Shown here piece by piece: positions 34,931-44,061 of a DNA stretch of 64,000 bases. Both the position numbers and the translations under genes were made by a program. The notes under the pieces are model-generated. The model saw nothing but the letters and a program-made list of their open reading frames with translations, did not search any database and was not told the DNA's origin. Every line of letters starts with the position of its first letter. Position 1 is the first letter of the stretch. Origin of the DNA: an uncultured Lachnospiraceae bacterium (GTDB lineage Bacteria > Bacillota > Clostridia > Lachnospirales > Lachnospiraceae); contig CAKRYY010000009.1 of NCBI GenBank assembly GCA_934432885.1, positions 11,646 through 75,645 on the forward strand, given 5' to 3'.

Positions 34931-36898
34931 ATGAAGATTACATTAAAAGACGGAAGCAGTAAAGAATATGCACAGGCGATGAGTGTTTATGAAATTGCGG
35001 CTGACATCAGCGAAGGACTCGCAAGGGCAGCCTGCGCAGCAGAGGTGGACGGTGAGACTGTTGACCTGCGTACAGTGATTGACCATGACTGTACGCTGCA
35101 GATTCTGACAGCGGGTGACGCACAGGGACTTCGCACCATCCGTCATACCTGTTCGCATGTACTGGCAGAGGCGGTAAAACGTCTTTTCCCGGATGCGAAG
35201 ATAACCATTGGACCGTCGATTGACGAAGGCTTTTACTATGATTTTGACCATGCACCGTTTTCCAGAGAGGATCTTGACAAGCTGGAAAAGGAGATGAAGA
35301 AAATCATCAAGGAAGGACATAAGCTGGAACGTTTTACCCTTCCGCGCGCGGAAGCAATCAAATTCATGGAAGAAAAGGGCGAACCGTATAAGGTAGAACT
35401 GATTCAGGATCTGCCAGAGGACGCTGAAATTTCATTCTATGATCAGGGCGGCTTCGTGGATCTGTGTGCGGGACCGCATCTGATGAACACAAAGGGAATT
35501 AAAGCATTTAAACTGGTTTCCTCTTCAATGGCATATTGGAGAGGCGATTCCAATAAGGCACAGCTTCAGCGTATCTATGGTACGGCATTTGCAACCAAAG
35601 AAGAGCTTGCAGCATATCTGGAGCATCTTGAGGATATTAAAAAGCGGGATCACAATAAGCTTGGACGTGAGATGGAGCTGTTTGCAACGGTAGATGTAAT
35701 CGGTCAGGGACTGCCGCTTCTGCTTCCCAAGGGAACGAAGATGATAATGAAGCTGCAGCGCTGGATTGAGGATCTGGAAGACCGCGAGTGGGGCTATGTC
35801 AGAACCAAGACGCCGCTTATGGCAAAGAGCGACCTGTATAAGATTTCCGGACACTGGGATCATTACAAGGACGGCATGTTTGTGCTTGGCGATGAGGAGA
35901 CGGATAAGGAAGTATTTGCACTGCGTCCGATGACCTGCCCGTTCCAGTATTACTGCTATAAAAACACACAGCACTCTTACAGAGAGCTGCCGCTGCGTTA
36001 TGGCGAGACGTCAACACTGTTCCGCAATGAGGATTCAGGCGAAATGCACGGATTGACCCGTGTGCGCCAGTTTACGATTTCCGAGGGACATCTGGTTATC
36101 CGTCCTGACCAGGCGGAAGAAGAGCTTAAGAGCTGCCTGAATCTGGCAAACTATGTGCTTTCCGTACTTGGTCTGCAGGAGGATGTAACCTATCGTCTGT
36201 CCAAATGGGACCCGAACAATAAAGAAAAATATCTTGGCGATGAAGCATACTGGGAAAAGACACAGGATGCGCTGCGTCAGATTTTGATTGAGAATCATTT
36301 AAATTTTACAGAAGCAGATGGTGAAGCTGCTTTCTATGGACCGAAGATTGACATTCAGGCAAAGAACGTTTATGGCAAGGAAGATACGATGATCACCATC
36401 CAGCTTGACTGTGCCATTGCCGAAAACTTCGATATGTATTATATCGATCAGAATGGTGATAAGATTCGTCCGTATATCATTCACCGTACTTCTCTTGGCT
36501 GCTACGAGCGGACGCTCGCATGGCTGATTGAGAAATATGCAGGCAAGTTCCCGACATGGCTTTGTCCGGAGCAGGTGCGTATTCTTACGATTTCTGAGAA
36601 ATTCACAGAATATGCGAAAGAGGTTGAAAAACAGCTTTCACAGAATGGCATTGACGTAACGACAGACCTTCGTTCCGAAAAGATTGGCTATAAGATCAGA
36701 GAAGCAAGAATGGCAAAGGTACCGTACATGCTTGTTATCGGCGCAAGCGAGGAAGAACAGAAGCAGGTTACTGTCAGAAGCCGCTTTGCCGGAAATGAAG
36801 GAACCAAGCCACTGGCAGAATTTATCGAACAGATTTGTAAGGAAATCCGCACGAAGGAAATCCGTAAGGAGCTGCCGGAGGAAGAAAAACAGAGATAA
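34931..36898 (+). CDS. thrS: Threonine-tRNA ligase
   Basis: A 655-residue class II synthetase. ATG 34931 is preferred to 34925 because GGAG ends seven bases before it. Domains: N-terminal TGS (MKITLKDGSSKEYAQA), editing domain with the HxxxH and HD-type zinc motifs (IRHTCSHVLAEAVKRLFP, DLCAGPHL), catalytic core with motif 2 (RNEDSGEMHGLTRVRQFT) and motif 3 (HRTSLGCYERTLAWLIE), and the anticodon-binding domain. The gap from pnp is only 16 bases, so the T-box leader common for thrS in Firmicutes is absent here. Confidence 0.97.
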   Translation: MKITLKDGSSKEYAQAMSVYEIAADISEGLARAACAAEVDGETVDLRTVIDHDCTLQILTAGDAQGLRTIRHTCSHVLAEAVKRLFPDAKITIGPSIDEGFYYDFDHAPFSREDLDKLEKEMKKIIKEGHKLERFTLPRAEAIKFMEEKGEPYKVELIQDLPEDAEISFYDQGGFVDLCAGPHLMNTKGIKAFKLVSSSMAYWRGDSNKAQLQRIYGTAFATKEELAAYLEHLEDIKKRDHNKLGREMELFATVDVIGQGLPLLLPKGTKMIMKLQRWIEDLEDREWGYVRTKTPLMAKSDLYKISGHWDHYKDGMFVLGDEETDKEVFALRPMTCPFQYYCYKNTQHSYRELPLRYGETSTLFRNEDSGEMHGLTRVRQFTISEGHLVIRPDQAEEELKSCLNLANYVLSVLGLQEDVTYRLSKWDPNNKEKYLGDEAYWEKTQDALRQILIENHLNFTEADGEAAFYGPKIDIQAKNVYGKEDTMITIQLDCAIAENFDMYYIDQNGDKIRPYIIHRTSLGCYERTLAWLIEKYAGKFPTWLCPEQVRILTISEKFTEYAKEVEKQLSQNGIDVTTDLRSEKIGYKIREARMAKVPYMLVIGASEEEQKQVTVRSRFAGNEGTKPLAEFIEQICKEIRTKEIRKELPEEEKQR

Positions 36899-36927
36899 AA
36901 ATAAAATATCGTCAGACATTACGATGC

Positions 36928-36961
36928 AAGGAGTAAATCTTCGGATTTACTCCTTATTTTT
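36928..36961 (+). terminator. Terminator after thrS
   Basis: AAGGAGTAAATC (36928-36939) pairs with GATTTACTCCTT (36944-36955) over a 4-nt loop, followed by ATTTTTAT. Confidence 0.9.
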
Positions 36962-37017
36962 ATGAAGTTTTTTGGCAGAAATTGTTAAGAAAAAATGAAC
37001 GAATCTTTTATTTTTAC

Positions 37018-37046
37018 TTGCCATAGTAGTCGAAGTGAGATAAAAT
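37018..37046 (+). promoter_or_regulatory. Promoter of the dcw cluster
   Basis: TTGCCA (37018-37023), 17-bp spacer, TAAAAT (37041-37046). RNA should start near 37053, directly at the MraZ repeat array. Confidence 0.7.
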
Positions 37047-37053
37047 GGACATA

Positions 37054-37089
37054 AAGTGGTGGAAAGTGGAGTGAAGTGGATTAAAGTGG
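37054..37089 (+). promoter_or_regulatory. MraZ operator: four AAGTGG repeats with 10-bp period
   Basis: AAGTGG occurs at 37054, 37064, 37074 and 37084, exactly one helical turn apart. A degenerate fifth unit (AAATGG, 37044-37049) overlaps the -10 element. MraZ proteins bind arrays of TGG-containing 10-bp repeats near their own promoter, so this is an autoregulatory operator. Confidence 0.85.
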
Positions 37090-37150
37090 AACAAAATCAC
37101 AGTCTACAATCCATTTTCTGTGGCAGACCACTTTGCGGCAGGTGAACAGT

Positions 37151-37582
37151 ATGTTTATGGGAGAATACAACCACACGATTGACACAAAGGGCAGGGTGAT
37201 TGTGCCTTCCAAATTCCGTGAGACACTGGGCGATGAATTCGTTGTGACGAAGGGTTTGGACGGGTGCTTATTTGTGTACGACAATCAGGAGTGGACTGCA
37301 TTCGAAGAAAAGCTGAAAGCACTGCCGATTACCAACAAGGATGCGAGAGCGTTTGTCCGTTTCTTCCTGGCAGGCGCTGCAGGCGTTGAAGTGGACAAGC
37401 AGGGAAGAATTTTACTTCCAGCTTCCTTAAGAGAGTTTGCCGCACTGGAAAAGGACGTTGTCCTGATCGGTGTCGGAAGCAGGATTGAAATCTGGAGCAG
37501 AGAAAGATGGGAAGATACAGCTTCCTTTGATGATATGGATACAATTGCCGAGCACATGGCAGAGCTGGGACTTGGCATATAG
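37151..37582 (+). CDS. mraZ: Transcriptional regulator MraZ
   Basis: A 143-residue protein with two MraZ/SpoVT-AbrB repeats: [20 protein letters not shown] in the first and [19 protein letters not shown] in the second, each carrying the DxxGRxxxP DNA-contact motif. It heads the dcw cluster and controls it through the repeats upstream. ATG 37151 is preferred (AGGTGA at 37140-37145); a longer frame from a TTG at 37133 has no RBS. rsmH follows after 29 bases. Confidence 0.95.
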   Translation: MFMGEYNHTIDTKGRVIVPSKFRETLGDEFVVTKGLDGCLFVYDNQEWTAFEEKLKALPITNKDARAFVRFFLAGAAGVEVDKQGRILLPASLREFAALEKDVVLIGVGSRIEIWSRERWEDTASFDDMDTIAEHMAELGLGI

Positions 37583-37611
37583 GCGATAAAAAATTTGAGC
37601 AGGGAAAAAAG

Positions 37612-38550
37612 ATGACGTTTTCACACCGGTCGGTATTGTTAGAAGAGACAATCGAATATCTGAACATTAAGCCGGACGGCATCTATGTGGACGGTACGCT
37701 CGGCGGAGGCGGACACAGCTTTCATATAGCGGAGAGATTGTCTGATGGAGGCAGACTGATTGGAATTGATCAGGATGATGCTGCAATCAGCGCCGCAGGT
37801 GAAAGGCTTGCTCCCTTTGGCGGAAGAGTTTCCATTTTCCGAAGCAACTATCGGGATATGGACAAGGTATTAAAAGAGGTCGGCGTTTTTGGCGTAGATG
37901 GAATTTTACTTGATTTGGGCGTTTCGTCTTATCAGCTTGATACGCTGGAGAGAGGATTCTCCTATAAGGAAGATACCAGACTTGATATGCGGATGGACAG
38001 GAGACAGAGCCTAACAGCGGAGGAAATTGTAAACGAGTATTCGATGCAGGAGCTGTTTTATATCATTCGTGATTATGGGGAAGATAAATTTGCACAGAAT
38101 ATTGCAAAGCATATTGTACAGGCAAGAGAAAAGGGCAGGATTACGACGACAGGACAGCTGAATGAAATCATTGCCGCCGCGATCCCGGCAAAGATGAGAG
38201 CCGCAGGAGGACATCCGTCGAAGCGGACGTTTCAGGCGATTCGAATTGCCTGCAACCGGGAACTGGAGGTATTGCAGGATTCGCTGGATATGCTGATTGG
38301 ACTGTTAAATCCGAAGGGCAGACTGTGTATCATTACGTTTCATTCCCTGGAGGACCGTATCGTAAAGGCGGCGTTCCGGAAAAATGAAAATCCGTGTATC
38401 TGCCCGCCGGGATTTCCAGTATGCGTATGCGGAAAACAATCACAGGGAAGAGTCATAACCAGAAAACCGATTCTTCCGACCGAGGAAGAAATTACAGAAA
38501 ATAAGAGAGCGAAAAGCGCAAAATTGAGAGTGTTTGAAAAGAGGGAATAA
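37612..38550 (+). CDS. rsmH: 16S rRNA (cytosine(1402)-N(4))-methyltransferase
   Basis: A 312-residue SAM-dependent enzyme acting on the P-site region of 16S rRNA. Start [23 protein letters not shown] motif [31 protein letters not shown]; and the C-terminal [15 protein letters not shown] followed by a Cys cluster ([13 protein letters not shown]). All are typical. It retains the conserved mraZ-rsmH-ftsL order; ftsL starts one base after its stop. Confidence 0.97.
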   Translation: MTFSHRSVLLEETIEYLNIKPDGIYVDGTLGGGGHSFHIAERLSDGGRLIGIDQDDAAISAAGERLAPFGGRVSIFRSNYRDMDKVLKEVGVFGVDGILLDLGVSSYQLDTLERGFSYKEDTRLDMRMDRRQSLTAEEIVNEYSMQELFYIIRDYGEDKFAQNIAKHIVQAREKGRITTTGQLNEIIAAAIPAKMRAAGGHPSKRTFQAIRIACNRELEVLQDSLDMLIGLLNPKGRLCIITFHSLEDRIVKAAFRKNENPCICPPGFPVCVCGKQSQGRVITRKPILPTEEEITENKRAKSAKLRVFEKRE

Positions 38551-38551
38551 A

Positions 38552-39055
38552 ATGGCGGCAGGAAGTCATGGAAGACAATACGCGGAGAGAAGAAGGAACG
38601 TAAGAGGCACTGCAGAACGCGGACAGATCTATGTATATGGAAATACAGCAAGACAGCTTGACGTCAGGGAAGCGATCTATGACAGACCGAGACGGGAACA
38701 GTTAAATGCCGCAAGAAAAAACCGGGAAAAGGCTATGCACATGAATCCGGGCTATGTGCTTTTTCTGGCATTTGCCATGCTGATTTCAGGCATCATTCTG
38801 ATAAGTTACATAAGATTACAGTCGGATATTACCAACAGCGTTACACATATCGCAGCGCTGGAGAGTCAGCTTAATGACTTAAAGCTTTCAAATGATGAAG
38901 AGTACAGCAGGGTTGAAAGCAGCGTTAATCTGGAACAAATCAAGAAAATCGCAATCGAGGAGCTTGGCATGACCTATGCAGCATCGGGGCAGGTTGTGGA
39001 ATATTCCTCAGAGGGAAGCGACTATGTCAGACAGGTGGCAGATATTCCGGATTAA
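38552..39055 (+). CDS. ftsL: FtsL-like cell division protein
   Basis: A 167-residue bitopic protein recognised by position and architecture rather than strong sequence identity: a basic Arg-rich cytosolic N-terminus of ~70 residues, one TM (PGYVLFLAFAMLISGIILIS), then an extracellular coiled coil (LQSDITNSVTHIAALESQLN) with a leucine-zipper pattern ending in the short conserved IAIEELGMTYA. FtsL joins DivIB and DivIC in the divisome. The cytosolic tail is longer than usual. An in-frame TTG at 38534 lies within rsmH and lacks an RBS. Confidence 0.82.
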   Translation: MAAGSHGRQYAERRRNVRGTAERGQIYVYGNTARQLDVREAIYDRPRREQLNAARKNREKAMHMNPGYVLFLAFAMLISGIILISYIRLQSDITNSVTHIAALESQLNDLKLSNDEEYSRVESSVNLEQIKKIAIEELGMTYAASGQVVEYSSEGSDYVRQVADIPD

Positions 39056-39072
39056 GACGGCGGGTGTTTTAA

Positions 39073-41232
39073 GTGAAGAGACGGTTAAGAGAACAAAAAT
39101 TTACAATGCGGATGCAAAAGAAGCTGGTGGTACTGTTTTTGCTGGTACTGTCAGCTTTCGTCGGATTAAGCGTCAGATTGATTTATATCAATCGTGAAAA
39201 CGGCGAACAATATAAAAAACAGGTGCTTTCCCAGCAAAGATATGACAGCCGTGTCATTCCATTTAAACGCGGCGATATTGTGGACTGCAAGGGAACAAAG
39301 CTGGCGGTCAGCGAAAAGGTTTATAATGTAGTTCTGGATGCAAAGCTGGCGGGCGAAAAGCAGGAGTATATTGATGCCACTGTGCAGGCTCTTGTAGACT
39401 GCTTTCATCTGGACGGCAGCGAGATACGCACCTATATCGCAGAAAATCCGACATCGCAGTATAATGTGCTGGCAAAAAAGCTTCCTTATGAGGAAATCAG
39501 TCCTTTTGTGGAGCTGCAGAATGATGTTGCAAATAATCCCAATATAAAAGGCGTCTGGTTTGAGGAGGAATACGAAAGAACCTATCCAAACGGCAGCCTT
39601 GCCTGTGACGTTATCGGCTTTACAGGAAAAGACAATGCCGGAAGCTATGGACTGGAAGAATATTATAATGACGTTTTAAATGGAATCAATGGCAGGGAAT
39701 ATGGGTATCTTAATGATGATTCCACTCTGGAACGACGTACAAAGGCAGCGATTGACGGCAATACGATTGTTTCGACAATCGACGCTAATATTCAGAATAT
39801 TGTAGAAAAATACTTAAAGAAATTTAATACGGACAATCAGAATGCGGCGCGGGATGGTAATGGCGCTTATAATGTGGGTTGTATCGTAATGCGTGTCAAT
39901 ACGGGAGAGATTCTTGCGATGGCAAGCTACCCGGATTTTGACTTAAACGATACCAAAAATCCAAAGGCACTGCTTGGTATGAACAAGCTGGATAAGGATG
40001 GAAAAGAGACTGAGGAAATCATTACGCAGGAAGTCATAGATACAATGGATGACGATACCCTGTATGCCAACCTCAATGCGCTCTGGAAAAATTTCTGTAT
40101 CACCAGTACCTACGAGCCTGGATCAGTTGCAAAGCCGTTTACGGTAGCGGCAGGACTGGAATGTGGACGGCTTACCGGGGATGAAACCTATTTCTGCGGT
40201 GGTTCGCTCTGGTATGGCGGACATGAGATTCACTGCCATAACCGTCTTGGTGACGGCATGCTGACAGTGAAGGAGGCAGTGGAAAAATCCTGCAACGTTG
40301 CGCTCATGCAGATGGGTGATGCGATTGGAAAGGATAATTTCCTGACGTTTCAGGAGCTTTATAACTGGGGACTTAAGACCAATATTGATTTGGCTGGTGA
40401 AGCGAGAACTGCCGGACTTGTATATAATTCTGCAACAATGGGAGAAGCGGAGCTTGCGACTTCAACGTTTGGACAGGGCTTTAATGCAACGATGATTCAG
40501 ATGATTGCGGGCTTTTGTTCTCTTGTCAACGGCGGCTATTATTATGAGCCGCATGTAGTCAATAAGATTGTCAGTTCAGATGGAACGACAATCAAAAATA
40601 TTGAGCCGCGGCTGTTAAAGCAGACTGTTTCTGCCAGCACTTCAGAAAAAATTATTGATTACTGCAACGGCGTTGTAACAGAGGGTACCGGGAAGACGGC
40701 AAGACCGGCAGGCTATGCAATCGGTGGTAAGACGGGTACTGCGGAAATGGTGCCCCGTAATAAGAAAAACTACGTTGTTTCCTTTATGGGCTATGCACCG
40801 GCGGATCACCCGGAAATCGCAATCTATGCTGTAGTGGACAGACCGAATACCCTGATACAGGACGATGCAAAGTTTGCAACAGGTATCGTAAAAAATGTAC
40901 TGACAGAGGTGCTTCCTTACCTGAATTACTTTATGACGGAGGAACTCTCCGACAATGAACGGACTGAGCTTGGCGAGAGCGACCTTGCTGTAAAGCTTCC
41001 GGAGGTTGAAAACCCGGAGGATGCAGAGGACGCAGAAGGAGCTGAGGTACAACAGGAAGAGACAACGCAGGAGGAAACTCCGCAGGAGAGTGAAGAAGAA
41101 AAGGCATGGAAGGAACGGCTCGCCACTTATGAGACTGACCCGGAGACCGGCTATCTGATTGAGCCGGAGACAGGGGCGTTAATCGACCCGGCAACAGGAC
41201 AGGCAGTGGACGGCAGTTCGTTCATGAACTGA
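39073..41232 (+). CDS. Class B penicillin-binding protein (FtsI/PBP2B-like)
   Basis: A 719-residue transpeptidase with one N-terminal TM (KLVVLFLLVLSAFVGLSVRL), a PBP dimerisation/pedestal domain and a transpeptidase domain. Active-site motifs are intact: SVAK (Ser351) in YEPGSVAKPF, SCN in VEKSCNVAL, and KTG in IGGKTGTAEM. The C-terminal ~100 residues are Glu-rich and end with a repeat-like GYLIEPETGALIDPATGQAV tail instead of PASTA domains. The start is GTG with only a weak RBS, so a downstream start at 39106 cannot be excluded. It is the first of two tandem class B PBPs, like pbpB-spoVD in Bacillus. Confidence 0.9.
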   Translation: MKRRLREQKFTMRMQKKLVVLFLLVLSAFVGLSVRLIYINRENGEQYKKQVLSQQRYDSRVIPFKRGDIVDCKGTKLAVSEKVYNVVLDAKLAGEKQEYIDATVQALVDCFHLDGSEIRTYIAENPTSQYNVLAKKLPYEEISPFVELQNDVANNPNIKGVWFEEEYERTYPNGSLACDVIGFTGKDNAGSYGLEEYYNDVLNGINGREYGYLNDDSTLERRTKAAIDGNTIVSTIDANIQNIVEKYLKKFNTDNQNAARDGNGAYNVGCIVMRVNTGEILAMASYPDFDLNDTKNPKALLGMNKLDKDGKETEEIITQEVIDTMDDDTLYANLNALWKNFCITSTYEPGSVAKPFTVAAGLECGRLTGDETYFCGGSLWYGGHEIHCHNRLGDGMLTVKEAVEKSCNVALMQMGDAIGKDNFLTFQELYNWGLKTNIDLAGEARTAGLVYNSATMGEAELATSTFGQGFNATMIQMIAGFCSLVNGGYYYEPHVVNKIVSSDGTTIKNIEPRLLKQTVSASTSEKIIDYCNGVVTEGTGKTARPAGYAIGGKTGTAEMVPRNKKNYVVSFMGYAPADHPEIAIYAVVDRPNTLIQDDAKFATGIVKNVLTEVLPYLNYFMTEELSDNERTELGESDLAVKLPEVENPEDAEDAEGAEVQQEETTQEETPQESEEEKAWKERLATYETDPETGYLIEPETGALIDPATGQAVDGSSFMN

Positions 41233-41307
41233 CATTGATAAGGATGTGCAGGCATAACCTGTCAAAAAGGGAAATAGATTATATAAATTCCTGTTGACGG
41301 TGCGCCT

Positions 41308-43047
41308 GTGGAAAAAAATAAAACATTTCATCGAAAAAAGATTTTTGTAGCCTTTCTGCTTTTTCTTGGATTATTTCTGGGGCTTTCCGGGCGGCTTTGC
41401 TATCTGATGATAAGCTGTTCGGCTTACTATGAAGAAGAAGCGAGAAAGCTTCATGAACGGGAACGGACCATAAAGGCGGCGAGAGGGCGGATTCTGGACC
41501 GGAACGGGAAGGTGCTTGCGGATAATAAGACGGTCTGTACGATTTCCGTGATTCACAGCCAGATTAAGGACAAAGAGAAGGTTATCGAAATGCTTTGCAG
41601 GGAGCTTTCTCTGGAAGAGGCGTATGTGCGGAAACGGGTCGAAAAAATTTCCGCTATTGAACGCATCCGCAGCAATGTGGAAAAGCCCATCGGCGATAAA
41701 ATCCGTGAATATGAGCTGGAGGGTGTAAAGGTCGATGAGGATTTCAAACGTTATTATCCTTACGGCGAGCTGGCTTCCAAGGTGCTTGGATTTACAGGCG
41801 GCGACAATCAGGGCATTATCGGACTTGAGGTTTCCTATGACAGCGTTCTGGAGGGCGTGCCGGGAAAAATTCTGACAATGACGGATGCGCGCGGCATTGA
41901 ACTGGATGCGGCGGGCGAAGGAAGAATAGAGCCCATAGACGGCAGGGATCTGACGATTTCGATGGATTTCAACATCCAGAAATATGCGACCCAGCTTGCC
42001 TATCAGGCGCTTAAAACAAAAGAGGCGGACAGCGTTTCCATTCTTGTCATGAATCCGCAGAACGGTGAAATGCTGGCAATGGTAAATGTGCCGGAGTTTG
42101 ATTTAAACAATCCCTTTATATTGCCTGAAGAGATACTTGCGGAGGCTGGGACGCTTTCTGAGAAGGAGAAAACACGGCTCCTGAATCAGATGTGGCGAAA
42201 CCGCTGCATCAATGATACCTATGAGCCTGGCTCGACCTTTAAGACTGTGACGGCTGCGGCAGGACTGGAGGCAGGCGTGGTAAAACCATCGGATACCTTT
42301 CACTGCCCCGGTTATATCGTAGTGGAGGACAGAAGGATACGATGCCATAAGCGAGGCGGGCATGGCAGTGAGGATTTTATCCATGCGACAATGAATTCCT
42401 GCAACCCGGTGTTCGTTACAGTGGGGATGCGGCTTGGCAGCGACCGCTACTATGAATATTTCAAAAAGTTCGGCTTGCTGGAGAAAACCGGAATTGACCT
42501 GCCGGGAGAGGCAGGCACGATTATGCACAAGAAAGAAAATATCGGAATGGTGGAGCTTGCAACGATTTCCTTTGGACAGTCCTTTCAAATTACGCCGATT
42601 CAGCTTATGACAACGGCAGCGTCCTTTGTCAATGGCGGCAGGCGCGTAACACCACATTTTGGCATGTACAGCAGTGCGGCAGGCGCTGAAAAAACAAAGT
42701 TTTCCTTTTCAGAAAAAAGCGGTATTGTCAGCAGCGAAACCTCTGAGACGATGAAGATGCTGCTAGAGCAGGTAGTGGAAAACGGCGGCGGGAAAAATGC
42801 GATTGTCGAGGGCTATCGGATTGGCGGAAAAACTGCGACAAGCCAGACGCTTCCAAGAGGGAGTGGCAGATATATTTCCTCGTTTTTAGGCTTTGCTCCG
42901 GCGGATGACCCACAGGTTATGGCGCTTGCCATTATCAATAACCCAAAGGGCGTTTACTATGGCGGGCAGATTGCAGCACCTGTCGTCAGGCAGCTTTTTG
43001 AAAATATCCTTCCTTATTTGGAGGGAATGGATTATAATAAACGTTAG
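41308..43047 (+). CDS. Class B penicillin-binding protein (SpoVD-like) with KTA motif
   Basis: A 579-residue paralogue of the preceding PBP: basic N-terminus, TM (about 12-32), dimerisation domain with GRILDRNGKVLADN, and transpeptidase domain. STFK (Ser309) and SCN (TMNSCNPVFV) are intact, but the third motif is GGKTATSQ, so KTG becomes KTA (Lys508-Ala510). No PASTA domains. By synteny it may be the sporulation-specific SpoVD or the vegetative enzyme; sequence alone does not decide. Start GTG, weak RBS, 75 bases after the previous gene. Confidence 0.88.
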   Translation: MEKNKTFHRKKIFVAFLLFLGLFLGLSGRLCYLMISCSAYYEEEARKLHERERTIKAARGRILDRNGKVLADNKTVCTISVIHSQIKDKEKVIEMLCRELSLEEAYVRKRVEKISAIERIRSNVEKPIGDKIREYELEGVKVDEDFKRYYPYGELASKVLGFTGGDNQGIIGLEVSYDSVLEGVPGKILTMTDARGIELDAAGEGRIEPIDGRDLTISMDFNIQKYATQLAYQALKTKEADSVSILVMNPQNGEMLAMVNVPEFDLNNPFILPEEILAEAGTLSEKEKTRLLNQMWRNRCINDTYEPGSTFKTVTAAAGLEAGVVKPSDTFHCPGYIVVEDRRIRCHKRGGHGSEDFIHATMNSCNPVFVTVGMRLGSDRYYEYFKKFGLLEKTGIDLPGEAGTIMHKKENIGMVELATISFGQSFQITPIQLMTTAASFVNGGRRVTPHFGMYSSAAGAEKTKFSFSEKSGIVSSETSETMKMLLEQVVENGGGKNAIVEGYRIGGKTATSQTLPRGSGRYISSFLGFAPADDPQVMALAIINNPKGVYYGGQIAAPVVRQLFENILPYLEGMDYNKR

Positions 43048-43076
43048 ATTTTTGAAAGACGGAGAGGATAGAAGAA

Positions 43077-44039
43077 ATGAAGGCATACAGCTCTGTAGCA
43101 ATACCGGTTATGATAGCATTTGCAATCAGTGTAATATTGGGACCCGTAATCATCCCTTTTCTAAGAAAGCTGAAGGTAGGACAGACAGAGCGGGATGACG
43201 GACCGCAGTCTCATCTGAAAAAATCGGGAACGCCTACGATGGGCGGTATTCTGATTCTTGCCAGTGTCGTATTAGCTTCCCTGCCTTATATCAGAACCTA
43301 TCCGAAGATAATTCCGGTGCTGTTTTTAACGCTTGGCTTTGGACTCATTGGCTTTCTGGATGATTACATCAAGGTGGTCCTGAAGCGTTCACTTGGACTG
43401 ACGCCTGCACAGAAGATGGCAGGGCAGATTGTGGTAACCGCGGTTTTTGCATATTATCTGACGCATTATACAGACGTGAGTCTTGCGATGAAGATTCCGT
43501 TTCTGCCAGGACAGTATCTTGATTTTGGCATCCTTAATCTGCCGATTTTATTTTTTGTCGTAATCGGCACGGTAAATGGTACGAATTTTACCGATGGGCT
43601 GGATGGACTGGCAAGCAGCGTTACAATTATGGTAGCGACTTTTTTTACGGTTGTAGCGATTGGAACAGGGAGTGGGATAGAACCGGTAACCTGTGCGGTA
43701 GTGGGCGCTCTGCTTGGATTTTTGCTGTTTAATGTTTATCCGGCGAGAGTATTTATGGGTGATACCGGCTCGCTTGCACTGGGCGGCTTTGTAGCGGCGT
43801 GCGCATATATGATGCAGATGCCGTTATTCATTGTCATTGTTGGCTTTGTTTATTTAATGGAAGTAATATCCGTCATTCTGCAGGTCGGCTATTTTAAGGC
43901 GACAGGCGGAAAAAGGATTTTTAAAATGGCGCCGATCCATCATCATTTTGAATTGTGTGGATGGTCGGAGACAAGGGTAGTGGCAGTATTTGCCATTGCA
44001 ACGGCAATTCTTTGCCTGATTGGATTGATGGCTTTGTAA
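43077..44039 (+). CDS. mraY: Phospho-N-acetylmuramoyl-pentapeptide-transferase
   Basis: A 320-residue, ten-TM enzyme that transfers phospho-MurNAc-pentapeptide to undecaprenyl phosphate, giving lipid I. Motifs: DGPQSHLKKSGTPTMGG, LGFGLIGFLDDYIKVVLKRS (the DD pair), GTNFTDGLDGLASSV, FMGDTGSLALGG and the C-terminal APIHHHFELCGWSETRVV (the triple His). All catalytic positions are kept. RBS CGGAGAGGA. Confidence 0.98.
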   Translation: MKAYSSVAIPVMIAFAISVILGPVIIPFLRKLKVGQTERDDGPQSHLKKSGTPTMGGILILASVVLASLPYIRTYPKIIPVLFLTLGFGLIGFLDDYIKVVLKRSLGLTPAQKMAGQIVVTAVFAYYLTHYTDVSLAMKIPFLPGQYLDFGILNLPILFFVVIGTVNGTNFTDGLDGLASSVTIMVATFFTVVAIGTGSGIEPVTCAVVGALLGFLLFNVYPARVFMGDTGSLALGGFVAACAYMMQMPLFIVIVGFVYLMEVISVILQVGYFKATGGKRIFKMAPIHHHFELCGWSETRVVAVFAIATAILCLIGLMAL

Positions 44040-44061
44040 AAAGCACAAAGGAGAGGTTAGT

